Made by a program: the position numbers and the translations under genes. Of a DNA stretch of 64,000 nucleotides, positions 1 to 8,170 are shown piece by piece. Source of the DNA: Paucibacter sp. B2R-40. Its GTDB lineage: Bacteria > Pseudomonadota > Gammaproteobacteria > Burkholderiales > Burkholderiaceae_C. Location of the stretch: the NCBI RefSeq assembly GCF_025717555.1, contig NZ_JAJIRP010000005.1:186001-250000 (forward strand), given 5' to 3'. Position 1 is the first letter of the stretch. Each line of letters starts with the position of its first letter. A model generated the notes under the pieces. It was not told the origin of the DNA. It ran no database searches and saw only the letters and a program-made list of their open reading frames with translations.

Positions 1-9
1 AGGTCAGAC

Positions 10-336
10 TTAGAACGGGAACTTCATGCCGGGCGGCATCGGCATACCGGCGGTCAACTTGCCCATCTTTTGCGAGCTGACTTCTTCGGCGCGGCGCACC
101 GCGTCATTGAAGGCCGCGGCGACCAGATCTTCCAGCATGTCTTTGTCGTCCGCCAGCAAGCTGGGGTCGATGGTGACGCGTTTGACGTCGTTTTTACAGG
201 TCATCACGACCTTGACCAAGCCGGCACCCGATTGCCCCTCGACCTCGACCAGCGCCAGTTCATCCTGCGCCTTCTTCATATTGTCTTGCATCGCCTGAGC
301 TTGTTTCATCAGACCTGCGAGTTGACCCTTCATCAT
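10..336 (-). CDS. ybaB: YbaB/EbfC family nucleoid-associated protein
   Basis: A 108-residue protein matching the small dimeric DNA-binding YbaB/EbfC family in length and pattern: an N-terminal Gln/Lys-rich helix ([20 protein letters not shown]), then a central beta region with [18 protein letters not shown], and a C-terminal helix. Family members bind DNA as nucleoid-associated proteins. The start at 336 has a good ribosome binding site (AAAGGAG, 7 nt upstream); a second ATG follows directly. It lies 30 nt downstream of dnaX on the same strand, the usual dnaX-ybaB-recR arrangement, so recR is expected just beyond the left edge of the window. Confidence 0.93.
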   Translation of the reverse strand: MMKGQLAGLMKQAQAMQDNMKKAQDELALVEVEGQSGAGLVKVVMTCKNDVKRVTIDPSLLADDKDMLEDLVAAAFNDAVRRAEEVSSQKMGKLTAGMPMPPGMKFPF

Positions 337-366
337 CTTCGTACTCCTTTAATTTCCAAAATAGAT

Positions 367-2457
367 TCAGTGAGACCGGATCGAACCCGGCACGATGCGT
401 GCCGTTCTGAACTGGGCCAGTAATTGTTGTGCCAGCGGGTCTTGGACCACGATCTGCTCGACCGCGCGCTGCCGCGCCTGCACCTGGGCAGCGTCGCGCA
501 GGGCCGGCGAATCATTCGCTACACCCGCTTCCAATTCGATCAGCACTGGACGCTGCAAAAATGCCGCCAGCGCCGCCTGCAATTTGTCCTTGAGCGCAGG
601 CTGACGCAACGATTCACGCTCGACGCGCAAGCGCCAGAGCAGCACGTCGCCCTGCTCCTCCACAGCCACGCATTCCGACCTGACCGCCAGTTCCCGCGTC
701 AGCGCCAGCAAACCCATTGGCCGGATCTGCTCGGCCCAGCGCTCACCCAGGGCGGTCGGCTGCAAGGCCACATCGGCACCGGCGGTCGAGGCATAGGCTT
801 GACCCTGTGCGGACTGGCCTTGTGCAAGCGAGTCATCCGAATCTGCTTCGGTCTGGTCGAAATACGGCTCATCCTGGGCGAAGCTTTCAAGGCCTGCTCC
901 GCCTTCATCGTCTGCGGGCGGCGCATCCATCCAGGGCGGCATTTCATCGCCGCTGGACTTGCTTGACTTGGCCGGCGCTGGCGCCACTGCGGGTTCAGGC
1001 TTGGCCTCGACCGCCCGGGGGCGCAGCCGGGCGCTATGGCCGCCGGCGGCGGGCTCGCGCGGCTGCGGCGCTGGGGTGGCCACTGGCGCCATCACAGGCG
1101 TCATCACGGGCGCCAGCACAGGTGCAATCACGGGCGCAATCACGGGCACCTTGACGGTCGCTATGACGGGCTTATCCACGGGCGCAGCGAGCACGCTTGG
1201 CGCTGCAGGCTCGGCTGCGACATGCTCCACCGCGAGAGCTGGCTCAGCCGCCCGCACCGGCGCACGCATGGTCGCTTGAGCAACTTGCGGCCGCAGCAAG
1301 GGCGCGCTGGACGCTGCCGCCTGTGCTTTGGGCTTACTCGGCTGCGCGCCAGCCGCCGCAAGCGGCCTGAAGCTCAACATCCGCAGCAAGACCATCAAAA
1401 GCCCCGCATATTCATCCGGCGCCAAGGCCAACTCTTGGCGGCCATGCAAAGCCATGCTGTACATCAGCTGAATTTCATCGGCAGGCAACAGCGTGGCCAA
1501 ACGCTCGGCTTCAGCGGTATCCGGGTCTTGATCGTCCAAGGCGCCCGGTGCGGCTTGTGCCACCGCCATCTGCTGCAACAGACCGGCCAAATCCTCCAGC
1601 GTGCCGGCGGCCGAAAGCCCCAGGCTGCGCAAACCATCGGCCTGTGCCACCACCTCGGCGCCATTGGACGCGATCAAAGCATCCAGGATCGCGATCACAT
1701 GGCCGCGGTCCACGCTGCCCAGCATCTGCCGAACACCTTCTTCGACCAGACTGCCAGCGCCAAACGCGATCGCCTGATCGGCCAAGGACAGCGCATCTCG
1801 CATCGAGCCACGCGCCGAGCGACTCAAGAGCCGCAAAGCACCTGCGTCGGCCGGCACGTTTTCGGCCTGCAGCACTTGGCGCAAATGGCTCAACACAGTT
1901 TGCGGTGCCATCGGGCGCAGATTGAACTGCAGGCAGCGCGACAAGACGGTGACCGGCACTTTTTGCGGATCGGTCGTGGCCAAGACAAACTTCAAGTAGT
2001 CAGGCGGCTCCTCCAGCGTCTTCAACATCGCATTGAAAGCGGTGTTCGAGAGCATGTGGACTTCGTCGATCATATAGACCTTGAAGCGGCCCATCACCGG
2101 CTTGTAGACCGACTGATCCAGCAACTGGGAGATCTCCTCGACGCCGCGGTTCGAGGCCGCATCGAGCTCGATGTAGTCGACGAAGCGGCCCGCATCAATG
2201 TCGCGGCAAGCATCGCAAACGCCGCATGGCGTGGCCGTGATGCCGCCCTGCCCGTCGGCGCCGGTGCAATTCAGGCTCTTGGCCAGGATGCGCGAGACCG
2301 TGGTCTTGCCGACACCTCGCGTGCCGGTAAACAGATAGGCATGATGCAGACGCTGCTGCGTCAAGGCATTGGCCAAGGCCTGCACCACATGCTCCTGACC
2401 CACCAGCTCTTCAAAACTGTGGGGGCGATATTTGCGGGCAAGGACCTGGTAGCTCAT
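367..2457 (-). CDS. dnaX: DNA polymerase III subunit gamma/tau
   Basis: Clamp-loader ATPase subunit that loads the beta clamp and organises the replicative polymerase. The 696-residue product starts MSYQVLARKYRPHSFEELVG. It has a Walker A GTRGVGKT at residues 45-52, zinc-binding cysteines at 64, 78, 81 and 84, a DEVH Walker B at 131-134 and the sensor-1 SRC motif. A long low-complexity Ala/Pro/Val linker from about residue 390 to 560, including tandem VIAPV-like units, separates the AAA+ module from the tau C-terminal domain. It is followed by ybaB. I did not establish whether a shorter gamma form is made by frameshifting. Confidence 0.97.
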   Translation of the reverse strand: MSYQVLARKYRPHSFEELVGQEHVVQALANALTQQRLHHAYLFTGTRGVGKTTVSRILAKSLNCTGADGQGGITATPCGVCDACRDIDAGRFVDYIELDAASNRGVEEISQLLDQSVYKPVMGRFKVYMIDEVHMLSNTAFNAMLKTLEEPPDYLKFVLATTDPQKVPVTVLSRCLQFNLRPMAPQTVLSHLRQVLQAENVPADAGALRLLSRSARGSMRDALSLADQAIAFGAGSLVEEGVRQMLGSVDRGHVIAILDALIASNGAEVVAQADGLRSLGLSAAGTLEDLAGLLQQMAVAQAAPGALDDQDPDTAEAERLATLLPADEIQLMYSMALHGRQELALAPDEYAGLLMVLLRMLSFRPLAAAGAQPSKPKAQAAASSAPLLRPQVAQATMRAPVRAAEPALAVEHVAAEPAAPSVLAAPVDKPVIATVKVPVIAPVIAPVLAPVMTPVMAPVATPAPQPREPAAGGHSARLRPRAVEAKPEPAVAPAPAKSSKSSGDEMPPWMDAPPADDEGGAGLESFAQDEPYFDQTEADSDDSLAQGQSAQGQAYASTAGADVALQPTALGERWAEQIRPMGLLALTRELAVRSECVAVEEQGDVLLWRLRVERESLRQPALKDKLQAALAAFLQRPVLIELEAGVANDSPALRDAAQVQARQRAVEQIVVQDPLAQQLLAQFRTARIVPGSIRSH
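1078..1175 (-). repeat. 12-nt-period repeat inside dnaX linker
   Basis: Imperfect tandem units of about 12 nt (variants of GGCGCAATCACG on the plus strand) encode successive V-x-x-P tetrapeptides (VPVIAPVIAPVLAPVMTPVMAPV) in the tau linker. This is a low-complexity coding repeat, probably variable in length between strains. Confidence 0.75.
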
Positions 2458-2577
2458 GGGCGAGGATTCTACGGTCCTCTCAACAAAGTCGTTGGCGAGA
2501 TAGGCTCAGCGGCTGCTCAGAAACTATCGACAACACGCGCGGGGCGACACTCTCAGCTTGACCGATAATCCTGCCCC

Positions 2578-3705
2578 ATGAGCACGCATGAAGCCCCCTC
2601 CTCCGCCGACACCCTCAGCTACAGCCAAGCCGGTGTCAACTACGACTTGATCGATCCTTTGAAGATCAGCGCCCAGCGCGCCGCCGCCGCCACCGGCGCT
2701 CACCTCGGCGCCCACGGCTTCACCGAAGTGCTGGCCTCGCGCGGCGAATCGGCCTATGTGGTCGACGTCGGCCCGTTCTACATTGCCTCCATCGTTGAAT
2801 GCCTGGGCACCAAGACCCTGGTCGCAGACGAAATGCGCGAGCTGACCGGCAAAAGCTATTACGACAGCATCGCGCAGGACACCATCGCGATGGCGGTCAA
2901 TGACCTGATTACCGTCGGCGCCACCCCCTTGGTCGTGCAGGCCTACTGGGCCGCCGGCGGCTCGGACTGGTTCGCCGACAAGCAGCGCGCGCAAAGCCTG
3001 GTCGAAGGCTGGAAGCGCGCCTGCGATACCTGCCAAGTCGCCTGGGGCGGCGGCGAGACTCCGGCCTTGGCCGGCATCGTCGAAGGCGGCCGCATCGACC
3101 TCGCGGCCTCCTGCACCGGCCTGATCAACCCGAAAGAGCGGCTGTCCGTCGGTGACAAACTCGGCGCCGGCGACGTCATCGTCTTGCTCGCCTCCAGCGG
3201 CATCCACGCCAATGGCCTAAGCTTGGCGCGCAAGCTGGTTGAGCGCCTGCCGCAGGGCTATTTGACCGAAATTGCGCCCGGCTTGACTTATGGCGACGCA
3301 CTGCTCGCGCCCACCACGCTTTATTCGCCGGTCACCGAGGCGCTGTTCAAGGCCGGCATCCTGCCGCATTACTGCGCCAACATCACCGGCCATGGCTGGC
3401 GCAAACTGCTGCGCCATCAGGCTCAGTTTACTTACCGTATTCACAGCGTACCGCCCGTCACGCCGGTGCTGCGCTTCATGCAAGAGCAGGCCAAGCAAGA
3501 CGACCGCGAGGCCTATTCCACGCTCAATATGGGTGCGGGCTTTGCGATCTTTGTGAAGGCCGAAGATGCGGCTCGCACGGTCGAGGTCGCCAAGGCCTGC
3601 GGCATTGATGCCATCATTGCCGGCCAACTCGAAGAGGGCCCCAAGCAGTTGCTGATCGAGCCGCTGAACATACGCTTTAGCGACGACGATTTACAGCTGC
3701 GCTGA
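2578..3705 (+). CDS. PurM-like (AIR synthase-related) protein
   Basis: A 375-residue protein of the AIR synthase (PurM) fold. Family features visible are SYSQAGVNYDLIDP at the N terminus (compare SYKDAGVDID in PurM), MAVNDLITVGATPL (compare MCVNDLVVQGAEPL), WGGGETPALAGIVE (compare VGGETAEMPGM), LASSGIHANGLSLARK, LLAPTTLYSPVTEAL, ITGHGWRKL and NMGAGFAIFV. Canonical PurM makes aminoimidazole ribotide in purine synthesis. However, the normally strict GTDGVGTK nucleotide-binding motif is changed to ECLGTKTL and the protein is longer than the roughly 345 residues of E. coli PurM. It is therefore either a divergent lineage of cyclo-ligase or a paralogue with another substrate. It is transcribed alone, divergently from dnaX, and followed by a terminator-like hairpin. 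Confidence 0.75.
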   Translation: MSTHEAPSSADTLSYSQAGVNYDLIDPLKISAQRAAAATGAHLGAHGFTEVLASRGESAYVVDVGPFYIASIVECLGTKTLVADEMRELTGKSYYDSIAQDTIAMAVNDLITVGATPLVVQAYWAAGGSDWFADKQRAQSLVEGWKRACDTCQVAWGGGETPALAGIVEGGRIDLAASCTGLINPKERLSVGDKLGAGDVIVLLASSGIHANGLSLARKLVERLPQGYLTEIAPGLTYGDALLAPTTLYSPVTEALFKAGILPHYCANITGHGWRKLLRHQAQFTYRIHSVPPVTPVLRFMQEQAKQDDREAYSTLNMGAGFAIFVKAEDAARTVEVAKACGIDAIIAGQLEEGPKQLLIEPLNIRFSDDDLQLR

Positions 3706-3706
3706 G

Positions 3707-3725
3707 AGGCTGTTCAAGCCTTTTT
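3707..3725 (+). terminator. Short Rho-independent terminator after purM-like gene
   Basis: AGGCT-GTTCA-AGCCT hairpin followed by four further T residues, starting 2 nt after the stop codon. The stem is only 5 bp, so confidence is moderate. Confidence 0.55.
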
Positions 3726-3771
3726 GGAGCGGATTCCCAACAGCGAGCCAAAGCCCAAGCAAGGCATCGTT

Positions 3772-3777
3772 TACAAT
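3772..3777 (+). promoter_or_regulatory. -10 element of the SRP RNA gene
   Basis: TACAAT lies 5 nt before the predicted 5' end of the SRP RNA at about 3783, the right distance for a sigma-70 -10 box. I see no convincing TTGACA-like -35 at 16-18 bp upstream. Confidence 0.55.
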
Positions 3778-3782
3778 CCGCT

Positions 3783-3880
3783 TTGACGGGCCTCCTCGCA
3801 TGGAAGCGCGGCCAACCGGGTCAGGTCGGGAACGAAGCAGCCCCAACCGTTGTGACCAGTGCCGGGGTAAGGCTCGTCAA
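3783..3880 (+). ncRNA. ffs: 4.5S signal recognition particle RNA (small bacterial type)
   Basis: The conserved SRP core GGTCAGGTCGGGAACGAAGC followed by AGCC (from 3819) matches the E. coli 4.5S core, with a GGAA tetraloop closed by G-C and the GTCAGG / GAAGCAGC symmetric and asymmetric loops that bind Ffh. The ends pair: TTGACGGGCC at 3783-3792 with GGCTCGTCAA at 3871-3880, with one mismatch, giving a hairpin of about 98 nt. The RNA forms the SRP with Ffh for co-translational membrane targeting. It is preceded by a -10 box and followed by a strong terminator. Confidence 0.93.
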
Positions 3881-3905
3881 CCCTCTCATCAAGATCCAAG
3901 CCATG

Positions 3906-3930
3906 AAACCTGCCAACGAGCAGGTTTTTT
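3906..3930 (+). terminator. Rho-independent terminator of ffs
   Basis: AAACCTGC (3906-3913), loop CAACGA, GCAGGTTT (3920-3927), then more T residues: an 8-bp perfect stem running into a T tract, 26 nt after the SRP RNA. Confidence 0.88.
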
Positions 3931-4007
3931 GCTTTTAGCCGGCCTCTTTGCCGGTGTGCAAGCGCCGTCGTCAAACTGCCGTCACATGAATTGCCGACAA
4001 TGATCCG

Positions 4008-4667
4008 ATGCCCGGATCCTTTGTCGTCTTCGATTCCTTGGTGGAAAAACTCATTGCGTCGATTGCACCGCAAACTGCGCTCGACATCGGCTGCGGCGCA
4101 GGCAAATATGGCCAACTGCTGAGCCGCTTGGCACCTGACTGCAAACGCAGCGCCATCGAGGCGGAAAGCAGCTATATCGAGCGCTTCGGCCTGCGCGAGC
4201 TTTATCACGAGCTCCACATCGGCACCGCAGCCGACTGGCAGCACCAGGCGCTGGACCGCCAATACGACTTGGCGATTCTGGGTGACTGCATCGAGCACAT
4301 GCCCAAGAGCGCGGGCCTCGACTTGCTCAATTTCCTCGCCTATCGCAGCGCCTACACCCTCGTCATTTCGCCTGAATTCGTGCTGCAAGGCATTGTCGAC
4401 GGCGTGATCTCCGAGGCCCATGTGTCGGTCTGGAGCGAGCGCGATCTGGGCTGGCATGACCTGTGGGCCTGGGACAACTGCCGCTCGGTGTCGATTTTTC
4501 TCTTGCGCGGCTATTTGCCCGCGCCTGTGAGCCTGAAGCAATTGGTGGAGCAAATCAACGCGGACGCCGTGCCCATCCATGAGTTCCACGATCCGCAAAC
4601 CCTGGTGCGGCCCGCACGTCTGCGCCTGGTCAACCACTGGCGCGAAACCGTCTACCGGCCGGCGTGA
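4008..4667 (+). CDS. Class I SAM-dependent methyltransferase
   Basis: A 219-residue protein with a recognisable SAM-binding motif I (ALDIGCGAGKYGQLL, about residues 24-38), an acidic residue at the end of strand 2 (SAIEAE) and a motif IV region (YDLAILGDCIEHMPKS). The substrate cannot be read from the sequence. It overlaps the next gene by 4 nt (GTGA), so the two are translationally coupled; the partner is a protein-type GlcNAc transferase, which suggests joint modification of a glycoconjugate or a surface protein. It starts about 80 nt after the ffs terminator. Confidence 0.8.
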   Translation: MPGSFVVFDSLVEKLIASIAPQTALDIGCGAGKYGQLLSRLAPDCKRSAIEAESSYIERFGLRELYHELHIGTAADWQHQALDRQYDLAILGDCIEHMPKSAGLDLLNFLAYRSAYTLVISPEFVLQGIVDGVISEAHVSVWSERDLGWHDLWAWDNCRSVSIFLLRGYLPAPVSLKQLVEQINADAVPIHEFHDPQTLVRPARLRLVNHWRETVYRPA

Positions 4668-5641
4668 GCAATACATCCGCCGGCGCCTTGGGGCAGGACA
4701 GCATCTTCATCAGCATCGCGTCTTTTTGCGATCCGCTGTTGGAGTTCACCATCCGCAGCGCCTTGAGCCAGGCCAGCCGACCGGAGCGGGTCTTCATCGG
4801 CGTGGTCGATCAACAAATGCCCACCCTGCGCTTGCAGATCCCTGAGCATTACGCGCAGCAGCTACGCATGGTGCACCTGCATCCGCTCGAAGCCCGCGGC
4901 CCTTGCTGGGCGCGTGCGATCGCGATGTCGCTCTACCAAGGCGAGCGCTGGTTCCTGCAGGTCGACTCACACACCTGGTTCGAGCCCGGCTGGGACGAGC
5001 GCCTCGTGCGCTGGGGCCATGTCTGCCAAGCCCTCAATCCGCGCTGCCTGATCACCGCCTATCCCAACCCCTTTCAGATGCAGGACGGCCAACCAGTGGC
5101 GCAGCTGGTGTCCAAGCAAGTGCTGGCCCATGTGGTCAAGACCGATTGCGTGTTCACTGCGGACCATCCGGTGCTGTATTTCGAAGCGGTGCCAGTGGCC
5201 AGCAATCAACCGGTGCTGGGCCTGCACATCGCAGCCGGCTGCTTGTTTGCGCCGGGTGAGCTGGTGAATGCCCTGCCCTATGACCCATTTCTGTACTTCC
5301 ACGGCGAGGAGCAAGCCTTCGCGTTGCGCGCCTGGACACATGGCTGGGACATCTTCCACGTACCCGCCGTGCCGCTCTATCACCACTATGTCGGCCCCGG
5401 TGGGTCGGGCCGGCCCATGCATTGGTCGCCCGAGTTGGACGCGCAGCGCCAGCAGCGCTCCGGCGTGCTCAGCGAGGCCGCCAACCACCGCCTGGCTAAT
5501 TTGTTATGGCATGGCAAAGACTTGGGCGCCTATGGCTTGGGGCAAGCGCGCAGCCTGGCCGACTACGCCACCTTCAGCGGCATCGACTACAGCGCTCGCA
5601 GCATCGCGCCACTGAGTTACAAGGCGCGCTTCGGCTATTGA
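4664..5641 (+). CDS. GlcNAc-type glycosyltransferase (GT60 / PF11397-like)
   Basis: A 325-residue protein resembling the glycosyltransferase (GlcNAc) family whose eukaryotic members add GlcNAc to hydroxyproline of Skp1 (CAZy GT60). Visible signatures are IFISIASFCDPLLEFTIRSAL at the N terminus, the putative metal/nucleotide-sugar site WFLQVDSHTWFEPGWD (DSH in place of DXD), an AAGCLFAPG strand and HGEEQAFALRAWTHGWDIF near the C terminus. It starts with GTG overlapping the methyltransferase stop (GTGA). There is no signal peptide or membrane segment, so it should act in the cytoplasm. The acceptor is unknown. Confidence 0.78.
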   Translation: MSNTSAGALGQDSIFISIASFCDPLLEFTIRSALSQASRPERVFIGVVDQQMPTLRLQIPEHYAQQLRMVHLHPLEARGPCWARAIAMSLYQGERWFLQVDSHTWFEPGWDERLVRWGHVCQALNPRCLITAYPNPFQMQDGQPVAQLVSKQVLAHVVKTDCVFTADHPVLYFEAVPVASNQPVLGLHIAAGCLFAPGELVNALPYDPFLYFHGEEQAFALRAWTHGWDIFHVPAVPLYHHYVGPGGSGRPMHWSPELDAQRQQRSGVLSEAANHRLANLLWHGKDLGAYGLGQARSLADYATFSGIDYSARSIAPLSYKARFGY

Positions 5642-5671
5642 AGATAAAAAGCGTCGCCGAGTACGTCAGCG

Positions 5672-6340
5672 TCACTTCCCGTTCGCTTGCGCCGTAGTCA
5701 TCACCCGCTGCGCATCCATCTGCCCACGCAACTCCTCGGCGACGTTCTCCAGGCGGATGTCATTCCAGCCAAACAGCGGATCATTGATGCCGGTGATTTC
5801 GGACGGCGTGCGGCTCAGATAGCGTTTGATCGCTTCTTCACCCACCGCAAACAGCTTGCGATTCTTGGCCTCGGCGTCTTGCAGCGCCAGCGTGCTGCGC
5901 TCCAGTAGGCGCGCGGTGACCTGCACCGCTTGCTGACGTTCACCGCTTTCGCGGCGGGCCGCTTGCAATTGCTGCTGCAACTCCTTTTCCCGCGTCCCAG
6001 CACTGGCCTCCAGCGCCGATTTCGCAGCCTCAGCGGCTTGCAAATCGGCTTGCAGCTTTTGCGTCAGCTGCTCCAGCGCCTTGAGCTTGGCAGCTTGACC
6101 CGAGACCTGCGCGCGTGCCTTGCCGGCGTCTTGCTCGGCGAGCAGTTTCTCTTGCTCCAGCTTGGCCTTCTCGGCACTCAGACTGGACTGCTGCTCTTGC
6201 GCAGATTTCAGCGCTGTTTGCGTCCGGCGCAAGGCCTCGCGTTCCTTGGAGGCCTTGGCGTCCTGGGCTTGCGCAGGCAAGGCCGCACACAGACCAGCAC
6301 AGCAGGACAGTAAAAAGAGCTTCTTCAAATATGGCTTCAT
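5672..6340 (-). CDS. Periplasmic coiled-coil protein of unknown function
   Basis: The start is set at the ATG at 6340, giving MKPYLKKLFLLSCCAGLCAA followed by LPAQAQDA, a signal peptide with likely cleavage after AQA. The 222-residue product is then almost entirely Ala/Gln/Glu/Lys-rich heptad sequence (about residues 30-160), a long coiled coil. It ends with a short globular segment containing YLSRTPSEITGINDPLFGWNDIRLENVAEELRG. An upstream in-frame ATG at 6364 would overlap the porin gene and spoil the signal peptide. It is the last gene of the Ton/two-partner secretion block and lies 10 nt behind the porin gene. No family was recognised; a periplasmic spacer or tether to the outer membrane or porin is a guess. 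Confidence 0.7.
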   Translation of the reverse strand: MKPYLKKLFLLSCCAGLCAALPAQAQDAKASKEREALRRTQTALKSAQEQQSSLSAEKAKLEQEKLLAEQDAGKARAQVSGQAAKLKALEQLTQKLQADLQAAEAAKSALEASAGTREKELQQQLQAARRESGERQQAVQVTARLLERSTLALQDAEAKNRKLFAVGEEAIKRYLSRTPSEITGINDPLFGWNDIRLENVAEELRGQMDAQRVMTTAQANGK

Positions 6341-6350
6341 GCCCAACCCC

Positions 6351-8114
6351 TTAGAAGCGCGCATTCAGATCAAGCTGAATCACGTCGATGCGCAGCGGCG
6401 CGCTGCTCAAATTGCCGCTGACGGAAGTCGGGTCGCCCGGCACCGCCAAGAAGCGCACTTTGTCATCCAGATTGCGCGAGCTGGTCCAACGCCCGCTCAA
6501 CCAGAAGTTGCGATCAAAAGCGTAGTTAGTGCCCAGCGACCAGCCCTTGTAATTGGTGCCGCCCAGATGCCAGGTGGTGTCGGTGAAGGCGTCGACCCAG
6601 GCATCACGCTCCATATAGCGGTAGGTGATGAAGCTCTGCCAGTCGCCGCGCTTGGCCAGCTTGGCGCTACCGGCTTGCACGCGCGCCTGTACGGCCAGGG
6701 TTTTGGCCTCAAGCTTGGACGATGAGTCGCTCAGGCTCATGCCGGAGCGGGCCCGGATGTCGGCCAGATCGAATGCAGTGTTTTTCACCACATCGAGATT
6801 GAAATTCAGCATCACCGGCGCCAAGGCATCCAGGCTCAGACCTGCCGTCACATTGACCGGCCGGAACTTCGGCGCCAGCCCCCAAGTCGGCGCGGCCACG
6901 CTGGTCGGGTCATTGATATTGATCAGCGTGTTGCCCTTTTGGCGCCAGCCCGCCGAGTACTGACTGCTGAAGTAATTGACCGTGCCGGCGCGTGGGCCGC
7001 TTGGCGGCGGATCGGTCTCGCGCACACCCTCGATATGTTTGAAGTCATAGATGGCCAGACCCAGTTTCAGCTGCGTGCCCTTGGCCAGCGTGAATTCGCC
7101 GCCGACCTGCGCACCCAGCAACCATTTGTCGCGGCTGCTGAGGTTCAGCTCTTCCAGCGCAAACAGCCCCGCGTTGGCGAAGAAGCCCTGCTGCGGAGAA
7201 ACATAGTGCTTCATATTGGCGGCAACGCCGTCAAAGTTCAGATCATCCGACCAGGTCAGGTCGCTGCTGTAAAAGGGATTGGGCATGCGGCCAAAGTCGG
7301 CACTCAAACCCTGGAAGCCGACCGGAGGCTGCCAGTGCAACCAGGCGCGGTCCAAGGTCAAGCTGTAGCGATTGAAACCACCGCCATTGCCTCCAAGGGT
7401 TTGGCTGGTGGAGGTCGGCCCGGTCAGGCCGCCGGTCGACAAACGCATGCCTGCCTGCACCTGCTCAGACAAGAGCGCATCCACATCCAGGCGCGCACGC
7501 AAGGTCATGCGCTCGCGGTTGGTGTTGGTGTTGCTGAGATCGGGCGCCCAGGCGGGTGAGCTGGTTTGCGCGCGGTAGACCGAGGCCGGCACATTGCCGT
7601 CATCAAACATATCGCCCTGTGCACGTACGCGCATATCGCCGCCGATGCGGATGCGGCCCAGCCAGTCGGGCATCGCGCCCGGCTCACCCCAGCGCTCACT
7701 CTTGGCCTGCGCCAGCACCTCGGTCTTGATCTCGTCGCGCATTTGCTGGCGTGCGGTCTCGGGCACATAGGGCACGCGCACCACTTTTTGCGCCGCGCCC
7801 GCCCCAGCGGCCGCGCCGGCCGTGGCCGCCAACGGCGTACCCCATTGAGCAGCGCCAGGTGCCCCTTGTTGCTGCGCTTGCTTGACGATCGCGTCGGCGC
7901 GCTCGCGCGTGATCAAGCCCTGACCCACCAAGGCTTCAATCAGCGCCTGGGTGGTGGCGCGCAGCGCCGCGAGTTCTTGCTTCTCATCTGCACTGATGCT
8001 TTGTGCTTGGGACGGCAAAGCGCAGCTCAAGGCGGTGGCAAGGGCCAGCGCGGAAAGAGGCCAGACGCGGGGATTTTTTGGAGAGCACAGCGTGCTCTGC
8101 TTGGCTTTGATCAT
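6351..8114 (-). CDS. Putative outer-membrane porin (Porin_5-like)
   Basis: A 587-residue outer-membrane protein. The chosen start at 8114 gives MIKAKQSTLCSPKNPRVWPL then a hydrophobic stretch ending in ALPSQAQS, a normal signal peptide. A helical segment follows (residues ~40-110, including ALVGQGLITRERADAIVKQA, typical of this putative porin family). The rest is a series of amphipathic beta strands with repeated 'YRxxxQ', 'LRARLDVDALLSEQVQAGMR' and 'FGRMPNPFYSSDLTW' segments typical of Porin_5 proteins. The last residue is phenylalanine (DLNARF), the usual outer-membrane barrel signature. It is downstream of TonB, so it could be the outer-membrane partner of that motor, although I see no clear TonB-dependent plug domain. 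Confidence 0.82.
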   Translation of the reverse strand: MIKAKQSTLCSPKNPRVWPLSALALATALSCALPSQAQSISADEKQELAALRATTQALIEALVGQGLITRERADAIVKQAQQQGAPGAAQWGTPLAATAGAAAGAGAAQKVVRVPYVPETARQQMRDEIKTEVLAQAKSERWGEPGAMPDWLGRIRIGGDMRVRAQGDMFDDGNVPASVYRAQTSSPAWAPDLSNTNTNRERMTLRARLDVDALLSEQVQAGMRLSTGGLTGPTSTSQTLGGNGGGFNRYSLTLDRAWLHWQPPVGFQGLSADFGRMPNPFYSSDLTWSDDLNFDGVAANMKHYVSPQQGFFANAGLFALEELNLSSRDKWLLGAQVGGEFTLAKGTQLKLGLAIYDFKHIEGVRETDPPPSGPRAGTVNYFSSQYSAGWRQKGNTLININDPTSVAAPTWGLAPKFRPVNVTAGLSLDALAPVMLNFNLDVVKNTAFDLADIRARSGMSLSDSSSKLEAKTLAVQARVQAGSAKLAKRGDWQSFITYRYMERDAWVDAFTDTTWHLGGTNYKGWSLGTNYAFDRNFWLSGRWTSSRNLDDKVRFLAVPGDPTSVSGNLSSAPLRIDVIQLDLNARF

Positions 8115-8170
8115 GATGGGGAACAAAAAAGGGGGAAAGAGTTTTGCTTGCAGGTATTCGTCCTCAAGCG

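Noticed and set aside
1036-2568. A 510-codon plus-strand open frame opposite dnaX
   Set aside because: It is antisense to a clear dnaX, has an Arg/His/Gln-rich composition typical of shadow frames in GC-rich DNA, and shows no domain.
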